Origin: Ignavibacteriales bacterium
Lineage (GTDB): Bacteria; Bacteroidota; Ignavibacteria; UBA10030
Assembly (NCBI GenBank): GCA_016192345.1
Contig: JACPUH010000099.1
Coordinates: 1 to 47,555 of the forward strand
Reading direction: 5' to 3'
DNA: 47,555 nucleotides
Position 1 is the stretch's first letter; every line of letters begins with the position of its first letter. The notes under the pieces were generated by a model. It ran no database searches and was not told the origin of the DNA. It saw nothing but the letters and a program-made list of their open reading frames with translations. A program made the position numbers and the translations under genes. Positions 33,912-42,279 of this stretch are shown one piece after another.

Positions 33912-34859
33912 CTACTCTATTTTCCGGTGCCGGAACCGGTCGAGGGCAACCGCCACTATGATGATGCCGCCCGTGACAATTTCCTGAACCCAATTGGGCA
34001 ATTCCATTTTCGTACAACCGTTCGCAACAACTGTCATGATGAGGGCGCCGACCAGACTTCCGGAGACCTTCCCTTCTCCCCCCGAAAAACTTGCGCCTCC
34101 GATCACCACCGCGGCGATGACATCCAGTTCCATCCCCGCCCCCGTTGTCGGATCTCCAACCGTGAGATAGGAGAACTGAAGAACGCCCGCCAGGGCTGCG
34201 AAACTGGAACCCAGCATATACACCATGAGCTTTGTCTTCCCAACCGGCACTCCGCACAACCGTGCCGTCTGTTCGTTGGAACCGACTGCCACGACGTGGC
34301 GCCCGATTTGCGTGTAGCGCAGGAAACCCCCGACCACCAACGCAAGAATCAACATCAACCAAACGCCGGGCGGAAGAAGCATCCATCGTTGATCATCCGT
34401 CAGTGCATTGAGAAGTCCATTGAGCCAGCTCGCAGGGGCGATGATCATTTGTTCATCGGCCAGCCCTTTGGCGACCCCCCTCAAAGCTCCCCACATGGCA
34501 AGCGTCACGATGAACGACGCAAGCTTCAGGCGAGTGATCAGGGTGCCGATGACCAACCCACAGAGGGAGCCGATCACCACGCCGCCGAGTGCGGCGACGA
34601 GGGGAGGTGCTCCGGCATTCAGAAGCAGGGCGATGATGACGGTGCTTAATGCCACCACGGACCCGACCGAGAGGTCAATCCCACCGCTGATGATGACGAT
34701 GGTCATTCCCAACGCTGCTGTCCCGACAACGGCTGTTTGCAGCAACATAAGCTGCAAGTTGTCGGCCGTCGGGAAATGCTCCGGCCGCAACAGGGCAAAG
34801 AGTGCAAAGACAAAAACGAGTCCCGTCAACGGTCCGAGTTTTCGCAGCCGGTCATTCAT
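33912..34859 (-). CDS. Sugar ABC transporter permease (RbsC/BPD_transp_2 family)
   Basis: A 315-residue inner-membrane permease of the ribose/rhamnose-type ABC family. About eight to ten hydrophobic segments are visible, including LGMTIVIISGGIDLSVGSVV, a hallmark of the family, and GAGMELDVIAAVVIGGASFS followed by GGEGKVSGSLVGAL. The start overlaps the stop of the ATPase gene by 4 bases (ATGA, 34856-34859). Only one permease gene is present, so it probably forms a homodimer. The cargo is inferred to be a deoxyhexose such as rhamnose or fucose from the neighbouring catabolic genes. Confidence 0.93.
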   Translation of the reverse strand: MNDRLRKLGPLTGLVFVFALFALLRPEHFPTADNLQLMLLQTAVVGTAALGMTIVIISGGIDLSVGSVVALSTVIIALLLNAGAPPLVAALGGVVIGSLCGLVIGTLITRLKLASFIVTLAMWGALRGVAKGLADEQMIIAPASWLNGLLNALTDDQRWMLLPPGVWLMLILALVVGGFLRYTQIGRHVVAVGSNEQTARLCGVPVGKTKLMVYMLGSSFAALAGVLQFSYLTVGDPTTGAGMELDVIAAVVIGGASFSGGEGKVSGSLVGALIMTVVANGCTKMELPNWVQEIVTGGIIIVAVALDRFRHRKIE

Positions 34860-36334
34860 GCCGCGCCCGTTGCCTCCATCATCATCGTGTGCTCATCGAG
34901 TTCTTTCACCGGACGGGCGGGATGCAGGCGGCCGCGACTCATCACTGCAACGCGGTCGCACACGCCGAGAAGTTCCGGAAGATAGCTGCTCACCATCAGT
35001 ATGGCTTTCCCATTCGCGGCAAGTTCGTCGATCAGGCGATAAATCTCCGCCTTCGAACCGACGTCGATCCCGCGTGTCGGCTCGTCAAGGAGCAACACAT
35101 CCACATCATGATGCAGAAGGCGGGCGATGGCCACCTTCTGCTGATTCCCTCCGGAAAGACTGGCGACGGGCTGGCGGGGACCTCGGCTCCTGACCTGGAG
35201 CTTCTCGATCCAAATTTGTGCCGCTTTGTCCTGACGATCAGGGAAAAGCATTCCGAAGGGTCCGAACACATTCAACCTGGAGAGCGTGATGTTGTCGGCA
35301 ACAGAGAGTGAGACCGCAAGTCCTTCATTTTTCCTGTCTTCGCTCACCATCCCCATCCCCTGTTTCCAGCGCCTCACCGGAGACGCGGGACCGCTGTAGG
35401 CCCCAAGCCTGATGTCGCCGCGCCGGACCGGGTCGAGTCCGAAAATTGCCCGGACCAGCTCCGATCGACCCGCTCCCATCAGCCCGGCAATCCCCAGAAC
35501 TTCTCCACGGTGAAGCTTCAGCGACGCGGAGGAGGGCTTTTCCCTTCCCATCAGACCGGTCACGTCCAGGATTACATCGCCCTGAATCCGTTCCGACCGA
35601 GGATAGAGATCCGCGACCTCGCGGCCGACCATCAACGTGATCATTTCCTGCATCGGAACAGAGCCCGTTGTTCCTTCACCGACGCTCATCCCATCCCGAA
35701 GAACGACGAACCGGTCGGAAACTCTCTTCACTTCCTCTAGGAAATGCGAGATGTAGATGACGGCGTGACCCTGCTCTTTCAACCGGCGGAGCAACACAAA
35801 GAGCCGATCAATATCGCCGGCGGTGAGACTGCTTGTCGGTTCATCAAGAACCAGGACTTTGCAGCCGCTCGCCAGGGCGCGTCCGATTTCGACCAACTGG
35901 CGCTCTGCAATCGGAAGACTGTCGACTCTTACCCCCACCGGGATGTCTTCATGTCCGAGTTGCGAGAGAGCTTCGAAGGCAGCGCGTTCCATGGTAGTGC
36001 GCTGCACAAGCCCGAACCGGACCGGTTCCATCCCGAGAACGATGTTCTCCGCCACTGTGAGGTGCGGCGCGAGAGAGAGTTCCTGGTATACCATCGCGAT
36101 CCCTTCACGGCGGGCTTCCTGCGGATTTCGGGGCGAGAAGGGTCTGTCATCGAGCGTCATGGTACCCGCATCGGGTTCCAGCACGCCGGATAGCACTTTC
36201 ATCAAAGTACTCTTCCCGGCTCCGTTTTCTCCAACAAGAGCGAGAATTTCACCTCCCCGGACACGGAGGTCGACGCCCCCAAGAGCAACGGTCGCGCCGA
36301 AGCACTTACAGATTCCTTTCATCGTCAGTGTCAT
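34856..36334 (-). CDS. Sugar ABC transporter ATPase with two nucleotide-binding domains
   Basis: A 492-residue RbsA/MglA-type protein. The first domain (about 1-235) carries Walker A GENGAGKST and the Walker B region VLVLDEPTSSLT. The second (about 255-492) has a degenerate Walker A (GLMGAGRSEL), the signature LSGGNQQKVAIARLL and DVLLLDEPTRGIDVG. That degenerate second P-loop is normal for the family. It energises the permease encoded next and works with the upstream binding protein. A weak AGGA lies near the start codon, 45 bases after the binding-protein gene. Confidence 0.94.
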   Translation of the reverse strand: MTLTMKGICKCFGATVALGGVDLRVRGGEILALVGENGAGKSTLMKVLSGVLEPDAGTMTLDDRPFSPRNPQEARREGIAMVYQELSLAPHLTVAENIVLGMEPVRFGLVQRTTMERAAFEALSQLGHEDIPVGVRVDSLPIAERQLVEIGRALASGCKVLVLDEPTSSLTAGDIDRLFVLLRRLKEQGHAVIYISHFLEEVKRVSDRFVVLRDGMSVGEGTTGSVPMQEMITLMVGREVADLYPRSERIQGDVILDVTGLMGREKPSSASLKLHRGEVLGIAGLMGAGRSELVRAIFGLDPVRRGDIRLGAYSGPASPVRRWKQGMGMVSEDRKNEGLAVSLSVADNITLSRLNVFGPFGMLFPDRQDKAAQIWIEKLQVRSRGPRQPVASLSGGNQQKVAIARLLHHDVDVLLLDEPTRGIDVGSKAEIYRLIDELAANGKAILMVSSYLPELLGVCDRVAVMSRGRLHPARPVKELDEHTMMMEATGAA

Positions 36335-36379
36335 TGATCCTGGCTCATCATGTCCCGCTGTCCGGTTTGCATCGGAGCA

Positions 36380-37339
36380 TCATGGCAACCCGAGCAAAGC
36401 CTTGATCTTCGGATCGTTGAGATTCCCGCGCGTGATCAGTTGAACGCCCGTATCGATCACCGGCGGAGACTGCGCTCCCCGTATCTGTTTCACAATCGTT
36501 GTCACCGCTTCATACCCCATCCGGGTTGGGTCCTGGGCAACCAGTGCGTCGATCTCCCCCTTCTGAAGCGCCTCGACCAACGGGGGAGAGGTGTCAAAAC
36601 CGACAAACCGTACCTTGCCGGCGAGATTGTTCTGCCGCAACGCCAGCAACATCCCGAATGTGGATGACTCGTTGGGGCAGAACACGCCGTCCGCTTCCCT
36701 GAGCCGGTCGATGATGTTCATACTGGCGGTTTTTGCCTCACCTGCCGTGGGGCCGGCGAATCGGTTCTTCACCGTCACCTCAACACTCTTCAGCTTGTCG
36801 ATGGATTCAAGAAAGCCCTCCTCACGTTCCATGGTGCTTGCGGAACCAACCATATAGCGCAGGAGAACGACCTTTCCCTTCCCCCCTAGCAATTTTCCAA
36901 GGTGTTCACCTCCAAGGCTTCCCCCTTTCTTGTTGTCGGTGGCGACGAAACTGACGAAATCTTTCCCCGCCTCTCCCCGGAGCGAGCTGTCAAAAATCAC
37001 GACGGGGATCTTCTTTTGTCCGGCGACCGCCACCGGCCGGGCAAGCGCCGTATGATCAAGGGGCGCGAGAACAATTCCCGATACACCTTCGTTGACAAAC
37101 TGTTCCACGATGGCGATCTGCTGTGCCCGATCGTTTTCCTTGATGGGACCTTTCCAGACGATCTCCACACCCAGCTCCTCTCCCGCTCTCCTCGCACCGG
37201 CCTCAACCGATTTCCAGAAGACGTGGGTGGTCCCCTTGGGGATCACGGCAATCCGGAGATTTGACTGGGCAATGACAACTCCCTGAACGGAAAGTCCGAG
37301 AAGGATCCTTCCGAGAAGCACAATGAGTTTTTGTTTCAT
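36380..37339 (-). CDS. Sugar ABC transporter periplasmic binding protein
   Basis: A 319-residue type I periplasmic binding protein (Peripla_BP_4-like). I start it at MKQKLIVLLGRILLGLSVQG, which begins a Sec signal peptide ending near VIAQ; ten extra upstream codons are unlikely to be translated. The fold shows LRIAVIPKGTTHVFWKSVEA, VNEGVSGIVLAPLDHTAL and VRFVGFDTSPPLVEALQKGE, typical of ribose/rhamnose/xylose binding proteins. It lies 33 bases after the aldolase/dehydrogenase gene and precedes the ATPase gene. The ligand is inferred to be L-rhamnose, L-fucose or a similar monosaccharide, not shown. Confidence 0.92.
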   Translation of the reverse strand: MKQKLIVLLGRILLGLSVQGVVIAQSNLRIAVIPKGTTHVFWKSVEAGARRAGEELGVEIVWKGPIKENDRAQQIAIVEQFVNEGVSGIVLAPLDHTALARPVAVAGQKKIPVVIFDSSLRGEAGKDFVSFVATDNKKGGSLGGEHLGKLLGGKGKVVLLRYMVGSASTMEREEGFLESIDKLKSVEVTVKNRFAGPTAGEAKTASMNIIDRLREADGVFCPNESSTFGMLLALRQNNLAGKVRFVGFDTSPPLVEALQKGEIDALVAQDPTRMGYEAVTTIVKQIRGAQSPPVIDTGVQLITRGNLNDPKIKALLGLP

Positions 37340-37372
37340 GCAATAAACCCTTGGTTCAGAATGTGACATCTG

Positions 37373-39562
37373 TCAGCGGAGAAACGCGTCCGATAATCCG
37401 CCGTCGACTGCGAGGATCTGTCCGGTCGTCTTGCTCAGGCGGTCGCTCAGCAAGAGGAATACCGCTTCCGCCTGGTCCGCCGTCGTGATCGGCTGGCGGG
37501 TCAGGGTCCGGTCCGCATAGAACTGGGCAAGCCTGGTGCGCAATGATTCGTCCGATTCGCTTTCCGTATAGGGGATCTTGTATTTTGCAAGCGAAGCGAT
37601 CACACGATCGCGAGGAAACATCGAACTCCCCTCAACCACCGTGGCAGGTGCGACTCCGTTTACCCTGACCAGCGGCGCAAGCTCGATCGCCAGCTCCCGC
37701 ACAAGATGGTTCGCGGCCGCCTTGCTGGTATCGTAGGCGACACTCCCTTTCTTTGCAACAACGGCGTTCGCACTCGTGGTCAGCACAAGACTGGCAGGCA
37801 GCCCCTGTTCGCGCCAGAGTTTTCCCGCTTCGTCCGCAACAAAGTAGGCCCCCATGACATTGATCGCAAAGGTCAGTCCCCATTTCTCGTCCGGGATGGT
37901 GCCTTTGGTGTCGGGAGGAACAAAAATTCCCGCCGTCACGGCAACAGCGTCCAGTCCGCCATAGGCCATGATCGCGTCTTCGAGCATCGTTCGGATACTC
38001 TCACGGACTGTGATATCCGCGCCGAGTCCGATCGCAGGTCCACAATCTGATATTCCTGTCCCCCCTACTCCGATCCCCTTCCCCTTTGCGTTGATGATCT
38101 CCCCGGCCGTGGCCTTCGCTGAATCCTCCCGGAGATCGACGCAGACGATCTGCGCCCCTTCGTTTGCCAGCCGGTGAGCCACCGTTCTGCCGATCCCGCT
38201 CCCCGCCCCGATGACGGAGATGATTTTCCGGGCAAGCTCTTTTTCGGGAGGCATGCGGCGCAGTTTGGCCTCTTCCAGGAGCCAGTATTCGATATCGAAC
38301 GCTTCCTGCTGGGGAAGAGAAACATATTCATCGATCGCCTCGGCTCCTTTCATCACTTCCACCGCGCAATTGTAGAACTCCGCCGTTACCCGCGACTCGC
38401 TTTTGTCCTTCCCCCAGGCGATCATACCGAGTCCGGGAATGAGAACGACGGTCGGATTCGGATCCCGCATCGCCGGAGAGTCGGCACGCTTGCAGCGATG
38501 ATAGTAGTCGGCATAATCCTGCCGATATCGTGTCAGACCGGCGCCGAGTTTCGCTTTCAGGTCGGCGACGGACTCGCTCTGTGGATTCCAGGGAACATAC
38601 ATCGGTTTGATCTTCGTCCTGAGGAAGTGATCCGGACAAGAGGTTCCGAGTTCCGCAAGACGCTGCGCGTCGACGCTGTTGACAAACCGCAGCATAGCCG
38701 CGTCATCCTGCACCGTACCGATCAGACGCTTTGTCATACTTACCTGACCCCGCAACCATGGAAGGATCTGTACCAGCACGCCTCGCCGTTTCTCTGGGTC
38801 CAGGCTGCTGCATTGCTGTCCACCAAACGTCTTCGCACCTTTATCGCGGTCCTCAATATACCGGGCCGCCCGCTCGATCAGATCCAGCGTAAGGTCGTAG
38901 CACTCCTTGTCGCCGTTCGCCCAGTTGATCACCCCATGTTGGCCAAGGACCACGCCTTTAGCTTTCGGGTGTTGTTTGCAGATCTCCTGGAGCTTCAATC
39001 CGAGGTCGAACCCCGGCCTCTGCCAGGGGGTCCAAACGACATCATCTCCATAAATCGTCTTCGTGACGTCGGGGGCTTGTTTGGATGCAGCGACGGCAAT
39101 GACCGCGTTCGGGTGCATGTGATCGACGTGTTGGTACGGGATAAACGAGTGGAGCGGCGTATCGATCGAAGGAGCGCGAGGGTTCAGGTTGAAGGTGCAG
39201 TGAGGATACATCCCAACCATTGCATCTTCGACGGGCGTCTTCGGGCCCTTCGCCTTCGAGCCTCCATACACCGGTTGCAAGCCAAGAAGTTTCTCCTGAT
39301 AGAGGGAAGAGAAGTTCTCTTTCTTTGAAGTGCGGAGGTCGCCCCCCGAACCCTTGACCCAGAGAACCTGCACCGGTTGTTGGGTGAGGGGGTCCTTCTC
39401 CGTGATTTTCGAGGAGGTGTTGCCCCCCCCTGTGTTCGTGATCCGCTGATCGGAGCCGAGGAGATTGGAACGGTAGACAAGCCTCCCCACGGGATCGAGT
39501 TTCTCGGCTTCGGCATCGTTCCAGAGATAGTTGGTAAATTGCATCGATGGAGTCTTTTTCAT
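37373..39562 (-). CDS. rhaEW: Bifunctional rhamnulose-1-phosphate aldolase / lactaldehyde dehydrogenase
   Basis: 729 residues from MKKTPSMQFTNYLW; the frame runs 64 codons further upstream but only as the shadow of rhaB. The N-terminal class II aldolase half (about 1-420) has TGGGNTSSK, the zinc histidines in HVDHMHPNAV (146-150) and GQHGVINW (H209). The C-terminal short-chain dehydrogenase half (about 440-729) has the NAD motif IGAGSGIGRT (451-460) and YDTSKAAA (Y610, K614). Such fusions cleave L-rhamnulose-1-phosphate to DHAP and L-lactaldehyde and oxidise or reduce the aldehyde. Start and rhaB stop share ATGA at 39559-39562. It may also act on L-fuculose-1-phosphate. Confidence 0.93.
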   Translation of the reverse strand: MKKTPSMQFTNYLWNDAEAEKLDPVGRLVYRSNLLGSDQRITNTGGGNTSSKITEKDPLTQQPVQVLWVKGSGGDLRTSKKENFSSLYQEKLLGLQPVYGGSKAKGPKTPVEDAMVGMYPHCTFNLNPRAPSIDTPLHSFIPYQHVDHMHPNAVIAVAASKQAPDVTKTIYGDDVVWTPWQRPGFDLGLKLQEICKQHPKAKGVVLGQHGVINWANGDKECYDLTLDLIERAARYIEDRDKGAKTFGGQQCSSLDPEKRRGVLVQILPWLRGQVSMTKRLIGTVQDDAAMLRFVNSVDAQRLAELGTSCPDHFLRTKIKPMYVPWNPQSESVADLKAKLGAGLTRYRQDYADYYHRCKRADSPAMRDPNPTVVLIPGLGMIAWGKDKSESRVTAEFYNCAVEVMKGAEAIDEYVSLPQQEAFDIEYWLLEEAKLRRMPPEKELARKIISVIGAGSGIGRTVAHRLANEGAQIVCVDLREDSAKATAGEIINAKGKGIGVGGTGISDCGPAIGLGADITVRESIRTMLEDAIMAYGGLDAVAVTAGIFVPPDTKGTIPDEKWGLTFAINVMGAYFVADEAGKLWREQGLPASLVLTTSANAVVAKKGSVAYDTSKAAANHLVRELAIELAPLVRVNGVAPATVVEGSSMFPRDRVIASLAKYKIPYTESESDESLRTRLAQFYADRTLTRQPITTADQAEAVFLLLSDRLSKTTGQILAVDGGLSDAFLR

Positions 39563-41055
39563 GAGATGGTTTTCGTTGGCGATGATTGAGTGAACTGCCG
39601 AAATCGATTCCAGGCATCCTCCCACAGCATTTTCCCGGCCGGCTCGTACCGTTCCATCGGGAAGGAACGACGCACGATTCCCCGTGCAGCTTCGAGCGAA
39701 GAGAGATGACCGAGGGCGATCGCCTGGATAAGAATGTTCCCGATGGCCGTGCACTCGATGGGACCTGCCTGGACGGTACGACCGGTGGCATTTGCCGTCA
39801 ACCGGTTCAACAGGCGGTTCTTGCTTCCCCCTCCCACGATGTGAATGGTGTTCAGCTTCTCACCGGTGACTTCCTCCAACTGGTCCATCGTGCGCCGGTA
39901 CACCAGAGCAAGACTTTCGAGCACACATCGCACAATTCCACCCGGAGTTCCGGGAACAGGCTGATTGGTCGACCGGCAAAAGTCGGCAATACTGCGCGGC
40001 ATATCATCCGGCCTTGTAAAACCCGGATCCATCGGGTCGATGAACGCTTTCAGGGGAGCCGCCTCTCCGGCCATCCCCATCAAGTCGTCGTACGAATACT
40101 CTTTGCCATCCTTGAGCCAACTCCGTCGGCATTCCTGGATGATCCAGAGACCTGCAATGTTTTTGAGAAACCGGACGCTCCCTCCAAAACCAAGCTCGTT
40201 CGTGAAATTGAATCCCCTGCTGGCATTGTTGATGATCGGTACGGTGCGCTCGACGCCAAGCAACGACCATGTCCCGGAACTGAGGTACGCCCAGCCCTTC
40301 CCTTCAGACGGAACGGCTGCAACAGCAGCGCCGGTGTCATGGGAACAACCGGCAACAATGGACGCATCATGGAGTCCGGTCTGCTCGCTCAAATCCGGAA
40401 GCAGCAACCCCAGAACCGTTCCGGACGGCACAACCTCAGGAAAGATCCGCGCAGGGAGACCGAACTTCCCGATCAATGTCGTGGACCAGGCTTTCCGCAG
40501 CGGGTTAAAAAGCTGAGTGGTGCTTGCCAACGATTCTTCAGCCTTCGCTACGCCGGAGAGGAGGGAATTAAAATAATCCCCGATGGTCAGAAACCGCTCC
40601 GCCGCGCCAAGGACGTCCGGACGATCACGAAGGTCGGCGAGAAGCTGGTAGAGGGTATTGATCGACATGAACTGGATCCCCGTCTCGGCAAAAATCTCTT
40701 CGGCAGGAACAACAGAAAACGCCCTCTCCAGTCCTCCATCCGTCCGCGGATCACGATAATGAAACGGTGGGGTGAGAAATGGCCCGGCTCCTTGAAGGAG
40801 AACATAGTCGACGCCCCAGGAATCGCAACTGATACCGGCAACGGGTTTCCCGCGCCCCGCGACCTTGCGGATTCCGGCTTTCACCTCATCGAACATCCGT
40901 ACAACATCCCAGTGCATGAATCCGGGGACGCCGATCGGGCCGTTGGGAAAACGATGGAGTTCCTCAAGCGAGAGCTTTCCGTTCTCGAGCGTTCCGAGCA
41001 TAACGCGACCGCTTTCGGCCCCAAGGTCGCATGCGATATACCGGGTGGGGATCAT
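39559..41055 (-). CDS. rhaB: Rhamnulokinase
   Basis: A 498-residue FGGY-family kinase that phosphorylates L-rhamnulose at C1. The ASKHA N-lobe begins YIACDLGAESGRVMLG, followed by GISCDSWGVDYVLL and SHDTGAAVAAVPSEGKGWAY; the C-lobe has IHIVGGGSKNRLLNRLTANA and GPIECTAIGNILIQA, all rhamnulokinase-like. It overlaps the preceding class II aldolase gene (ATGA at 41052-41055) and the following aldolase/dehydrogenase gene, so the three are tightly coupled. No rhamnose isomerase is in the window, but L-fucose isomerase is, so the kinase might also serve L-fuculose; some RhaB homologues accept it. Confidence 0.93.
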   Translation of the reverse strand: MIPTRYIACDLGAESGRVMLGTLENGKLSLEELHRFPNGPIGVPGFMHWDVVRMFDEVKAGIRKVAGRGKPVAGISCDSWGVDYVLLQGAGPFLTPPFHYRDPRTDGGLERAFSVVPAEEIFAETGIQFMSINTLYQLLADLRDRPDVLGAAERFLTIGDYFNSLLSGVAKAEESLASTTQLFNPLRKAWSTTLIGKFGLPARIFPEVVPSGTVLGLLLPDLSEQTGLHDASIVAGCSHDTGAAVAAVPSEGKGWAYLSSGTWSLLGVERTVPIINNASRGFNFTNELGFGGSVRFLKNIAGLWIIQECRRSWLKDGKEYSYDDLMGMAGEAAPLKAFIDPMDPGFTRPDDMPRSIADFCRSTNQPVPGTPGGIVRCVLESLALVYRRTMDQLEEVTGEKLNTIHIVGGGSKNRLLNRLTANATGRTVQAGPIECTAIGNILIQAIALGHLSSLEAARGIVRRSFPMERYEPAGKMLWEDAWNRFRQFTQSSPTKTIS

Positions 41056-41816
41056 AATTTCAGTTCACGCTGGCGATAATGTTCATCGGATCGGTTGGCG
41101 ATCCGATCGATATCGTGTTGCGCCAGAAACGTCGGACCTCCGAGCAGAGAGGCTCCGATCCAAATGGAGGCGGCTTTCTCTGCCATGAACATCGCGGCCA
41201 TCACGGCCTCCGGACTCCGGCCAAGGGTGATAATGCCATGGTTTTCCATCAGGATGACACGGGGGACCTGGTGGTACCGCCGCACGAAGGCTTGCGTTCG
41301 TGTCCGGATCACCTGCGCCAGACGAAAGCCGGGGTCCGTATAGGGGATGAAAACCGAAGCCGGTCCACAGCAGACAACTTCGTCCGGCACGATCCTCTTT
41401 CGGGCAAACTCCCGCGCCCGCGGCGAGCAAAGAACCTGGTTGACGGCAATGGCATGGGTGTGTCCCACGTAGTTGACTCCCGGCAGTGTCAGGAAGAATG
41501 CATGAAACAGGGCCTCCACCGAGGGTTTCTTGCTCTTTGGGTTCACACGGCTCCGGAGCAGCGCCGCATCGATCTCTTCATCTTCCAACCGCTTTCGTTC
41601 CAGAAGAGAGAGAAGATTCTTCGCTTTGCATTCGACGACATCCTGGCGAGTCAAGGTGGAGAGACTGGAACCGCTGGCCTTCACCAGGAAGGTTTCCGGG
41701 GTGAGGCGGACAGAGGTATTCCCTTCCCCGAGGATCGCCATCTGCCTCCTTTCGCTTCCCAGTTCGTGGGAGAGTGTAAGGAGGGCGTTCATTTTTTTTT
41801 GTCTGGATTCTTCCAT
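41052..41816 (-). CDS. Class II aldolase/adducin family protein, FucA-like
   Basis: 254 residues from MEESRQKKMNALLTL; the frame can extend to 41921, but that part overlaps a repeat and is not protein-like. Class II aldolase features include GEGNTSVRL, VKASGSSLSTL, the zinc histidines in GHTHAIAVNQ and MENHGIITLG. The family includes L-fuculose-1-phosphate aldolase and related enzymes that yield DHAP and L-lactaldehyde. No clear ribosome binding site is seen. As the first gene of the long operon, with fucI just upstream, a role with L-fuculose-1-phosphate is plausible, while the aldolase/dehydrogenase fusion handles rhamnulose-1-phosphate. Confidence 0.85.
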   Translation of the reverse strand: MEESRQKKMNALLTLSHELGSERRQMAILGEGNTSVRLTPETFLVKASGSSLSTLTRQDVVECKAKNLLSLLERKRLEDEEIDAALLRSRVNPKSKKPSVEALFHAFFLTLPGVNYVGHTHAIAVNQVLCSPRAREFARKRIVPDEVVCCGPASVFIPYTDPGFRLAQVIRTRTQAFVRRYHQVPRVILMENHGIITLGRSPEAVMAAMFMAEKAASIWIGASLLGGPTFLAQHDIDRIANRSDEHYRQRELKL

Positions 41817-41884
41817 CGTTATGCTACTTCGCTGAGGATCTTTGTCTGTACGGTAATTACTGGGTCCTATCTTGAACACGTCTG

Positions 41885-41920
41885 TATGGGGCTGAAGCCC
41901 TCGTTGGTTTTTGGGTTTCA
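41885..41920. repeat. 36-base dispersed repeat, copy 2
   Basis: Begins TATGGGGCTGAAGCCCTCGT and ends TTGGGTTTCA. It matches the copy at 23373-23408 at 32 of 36 positions and runs directly into the hairpin at 41916-41951. Confidence 0.75.
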
Positions 41921-41951
41921 TAACCCCAACCTAAAGGTTGGGGTTATGAAA
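41916..41951. repeat. Hairpin with 17-base arms (CCCCAACCT type)
   Basis: TTTCATAACCCCAACCT (41916-41932) and AGGTTGGGGTTATGAAA (41935-41951) are perfect inverses around 2 bases. The core ACCCCAACCT/AGGTTGGGGT is one base different from the hairpin at 42193-42214. The two hairpins flank the structured region between them. Confidence 0.85.
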
Positions 41952-41970
41952 GGTCGTCTATGATACCCAC

Positions 41971-42175
41971 CAGACTGAACGACCCGGCCAAACAGCATGG
42001 CCGGGCAAGCAAGTCGTTCGGGCGGGGAAGGGCGAGAACAACGTTCTCAAGAACCCTCCCCGGTTCACGTTGTGAGATGCTATCGCAACCGGGGGAAGAG
42101 TGCGTTCAACAAGTCACACGTTGACGGGTGTTCAGTAATCCTACGGCGACTTCCGGCTGCTTTCCGTAGATCTCT
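41971..42175 (+). ncRNA. Candidate structured RNA, multi-stem core
   Basis: Successive stems can be drawn by eye: GAACGA/TCGTTC (41977-41982 and 42014-42019) enclosing CCCGGCC/GGCCGGG (41983-41989 and 41999-42005); GAGAAC/GTTCTC (42034-42048) inside GGGGAAGGG/CCCTCCCC (42024-42061); CCCCGGTT/AACCGGGG (42058-42065 and 42087-42094), which shares four bases with the previous stem; CGTTCAAC/GTTGACG (42103-42126); and CTACGG/CCGTAG (42141-42169). The plus strand is my choice; the minus strand folds similarly. The pattern recalls mobile structured RNAs such as HEARO/omega-RNA or a group II intron fragment, but no partner protein gene is present and I cannot match a known family. Confidence 0.4.
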
Positions 42176-42192
42176 TAGAAGTACGTAGTTTA

Positions 42193-42214
42193 ACCCCGAC
42201 CTTTAGGTCGGGGT
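42193..42214. repeat. Hairpin with 10-base arms (CCCCGACCT type)
   Basis: ACCCCGACCT (42193-42202) and AGGTCGGGGT (42205-42214) are perfect inverses around 2 bases. It mirrors the hairpin at 41916-41951 on the other side of the structured core. A short GGGCT/AGCCC stem follows at 42236-42247, mirroring the GGGGCTGAAGCCC motif at the far left. On the minus strand these lie downstream of fucI and could also end its transcript. Confidence 0.8.
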
Positions 42215-42279
42215 ATGCCTCCCAATAAACGCTTGGGGCTTTAGCCCTCACCCAATGGGCAGACTACCAGAGTAACGCA

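Larger units (their letters stand above)
41817..42279. other. Gap between fucI and aldolase genes, mostly a structured element
   Basis: No gene is supported in these 463 bases. A 63-codon plus-strand frame (41997-42188) is arginine- and serine-rich and follows the stems of the structured core, so I treat it as spurious. Most of the gap is the framed element described at 41885-42250. The promoter of the long operon should lie near 41817-41885, but no boxes could be assigned. Confidence 0.7.

Noticed and set aside
39563..39754. 64-residue N-terminal extension of the aldolase/dehydrogenase
   Set aside because: It lies within the rhaB coding sequence in another frame; the ATGA overlap at 39559-39562 gives the natural start.
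39586..41079. 497-codon plus-strand open frame opposite rhaB
   Set aside because: Mirrors the whole kinase gene, whose motifs are intact on the minus strand; no start signal.
42100..42104. GTGCG as a possible group II intron 5' end
   Set aside because: Five bases are too few; no domain V-like hairpin or maturase gene could be recognised, so I keep only a general structured-RNA call.
41997..42188. 63-codon plus-strand open frame inside the structured element
   Set aside because: It tracks the stems of the candidate RNA and has a biased R/S composition and no ribosome binding site.
41885..42250. CRISPR-like array from repeated hairpins
   Set aside because: The hairpins are of two different types and are not regularly spaced direct repeats; there are no cas genes.
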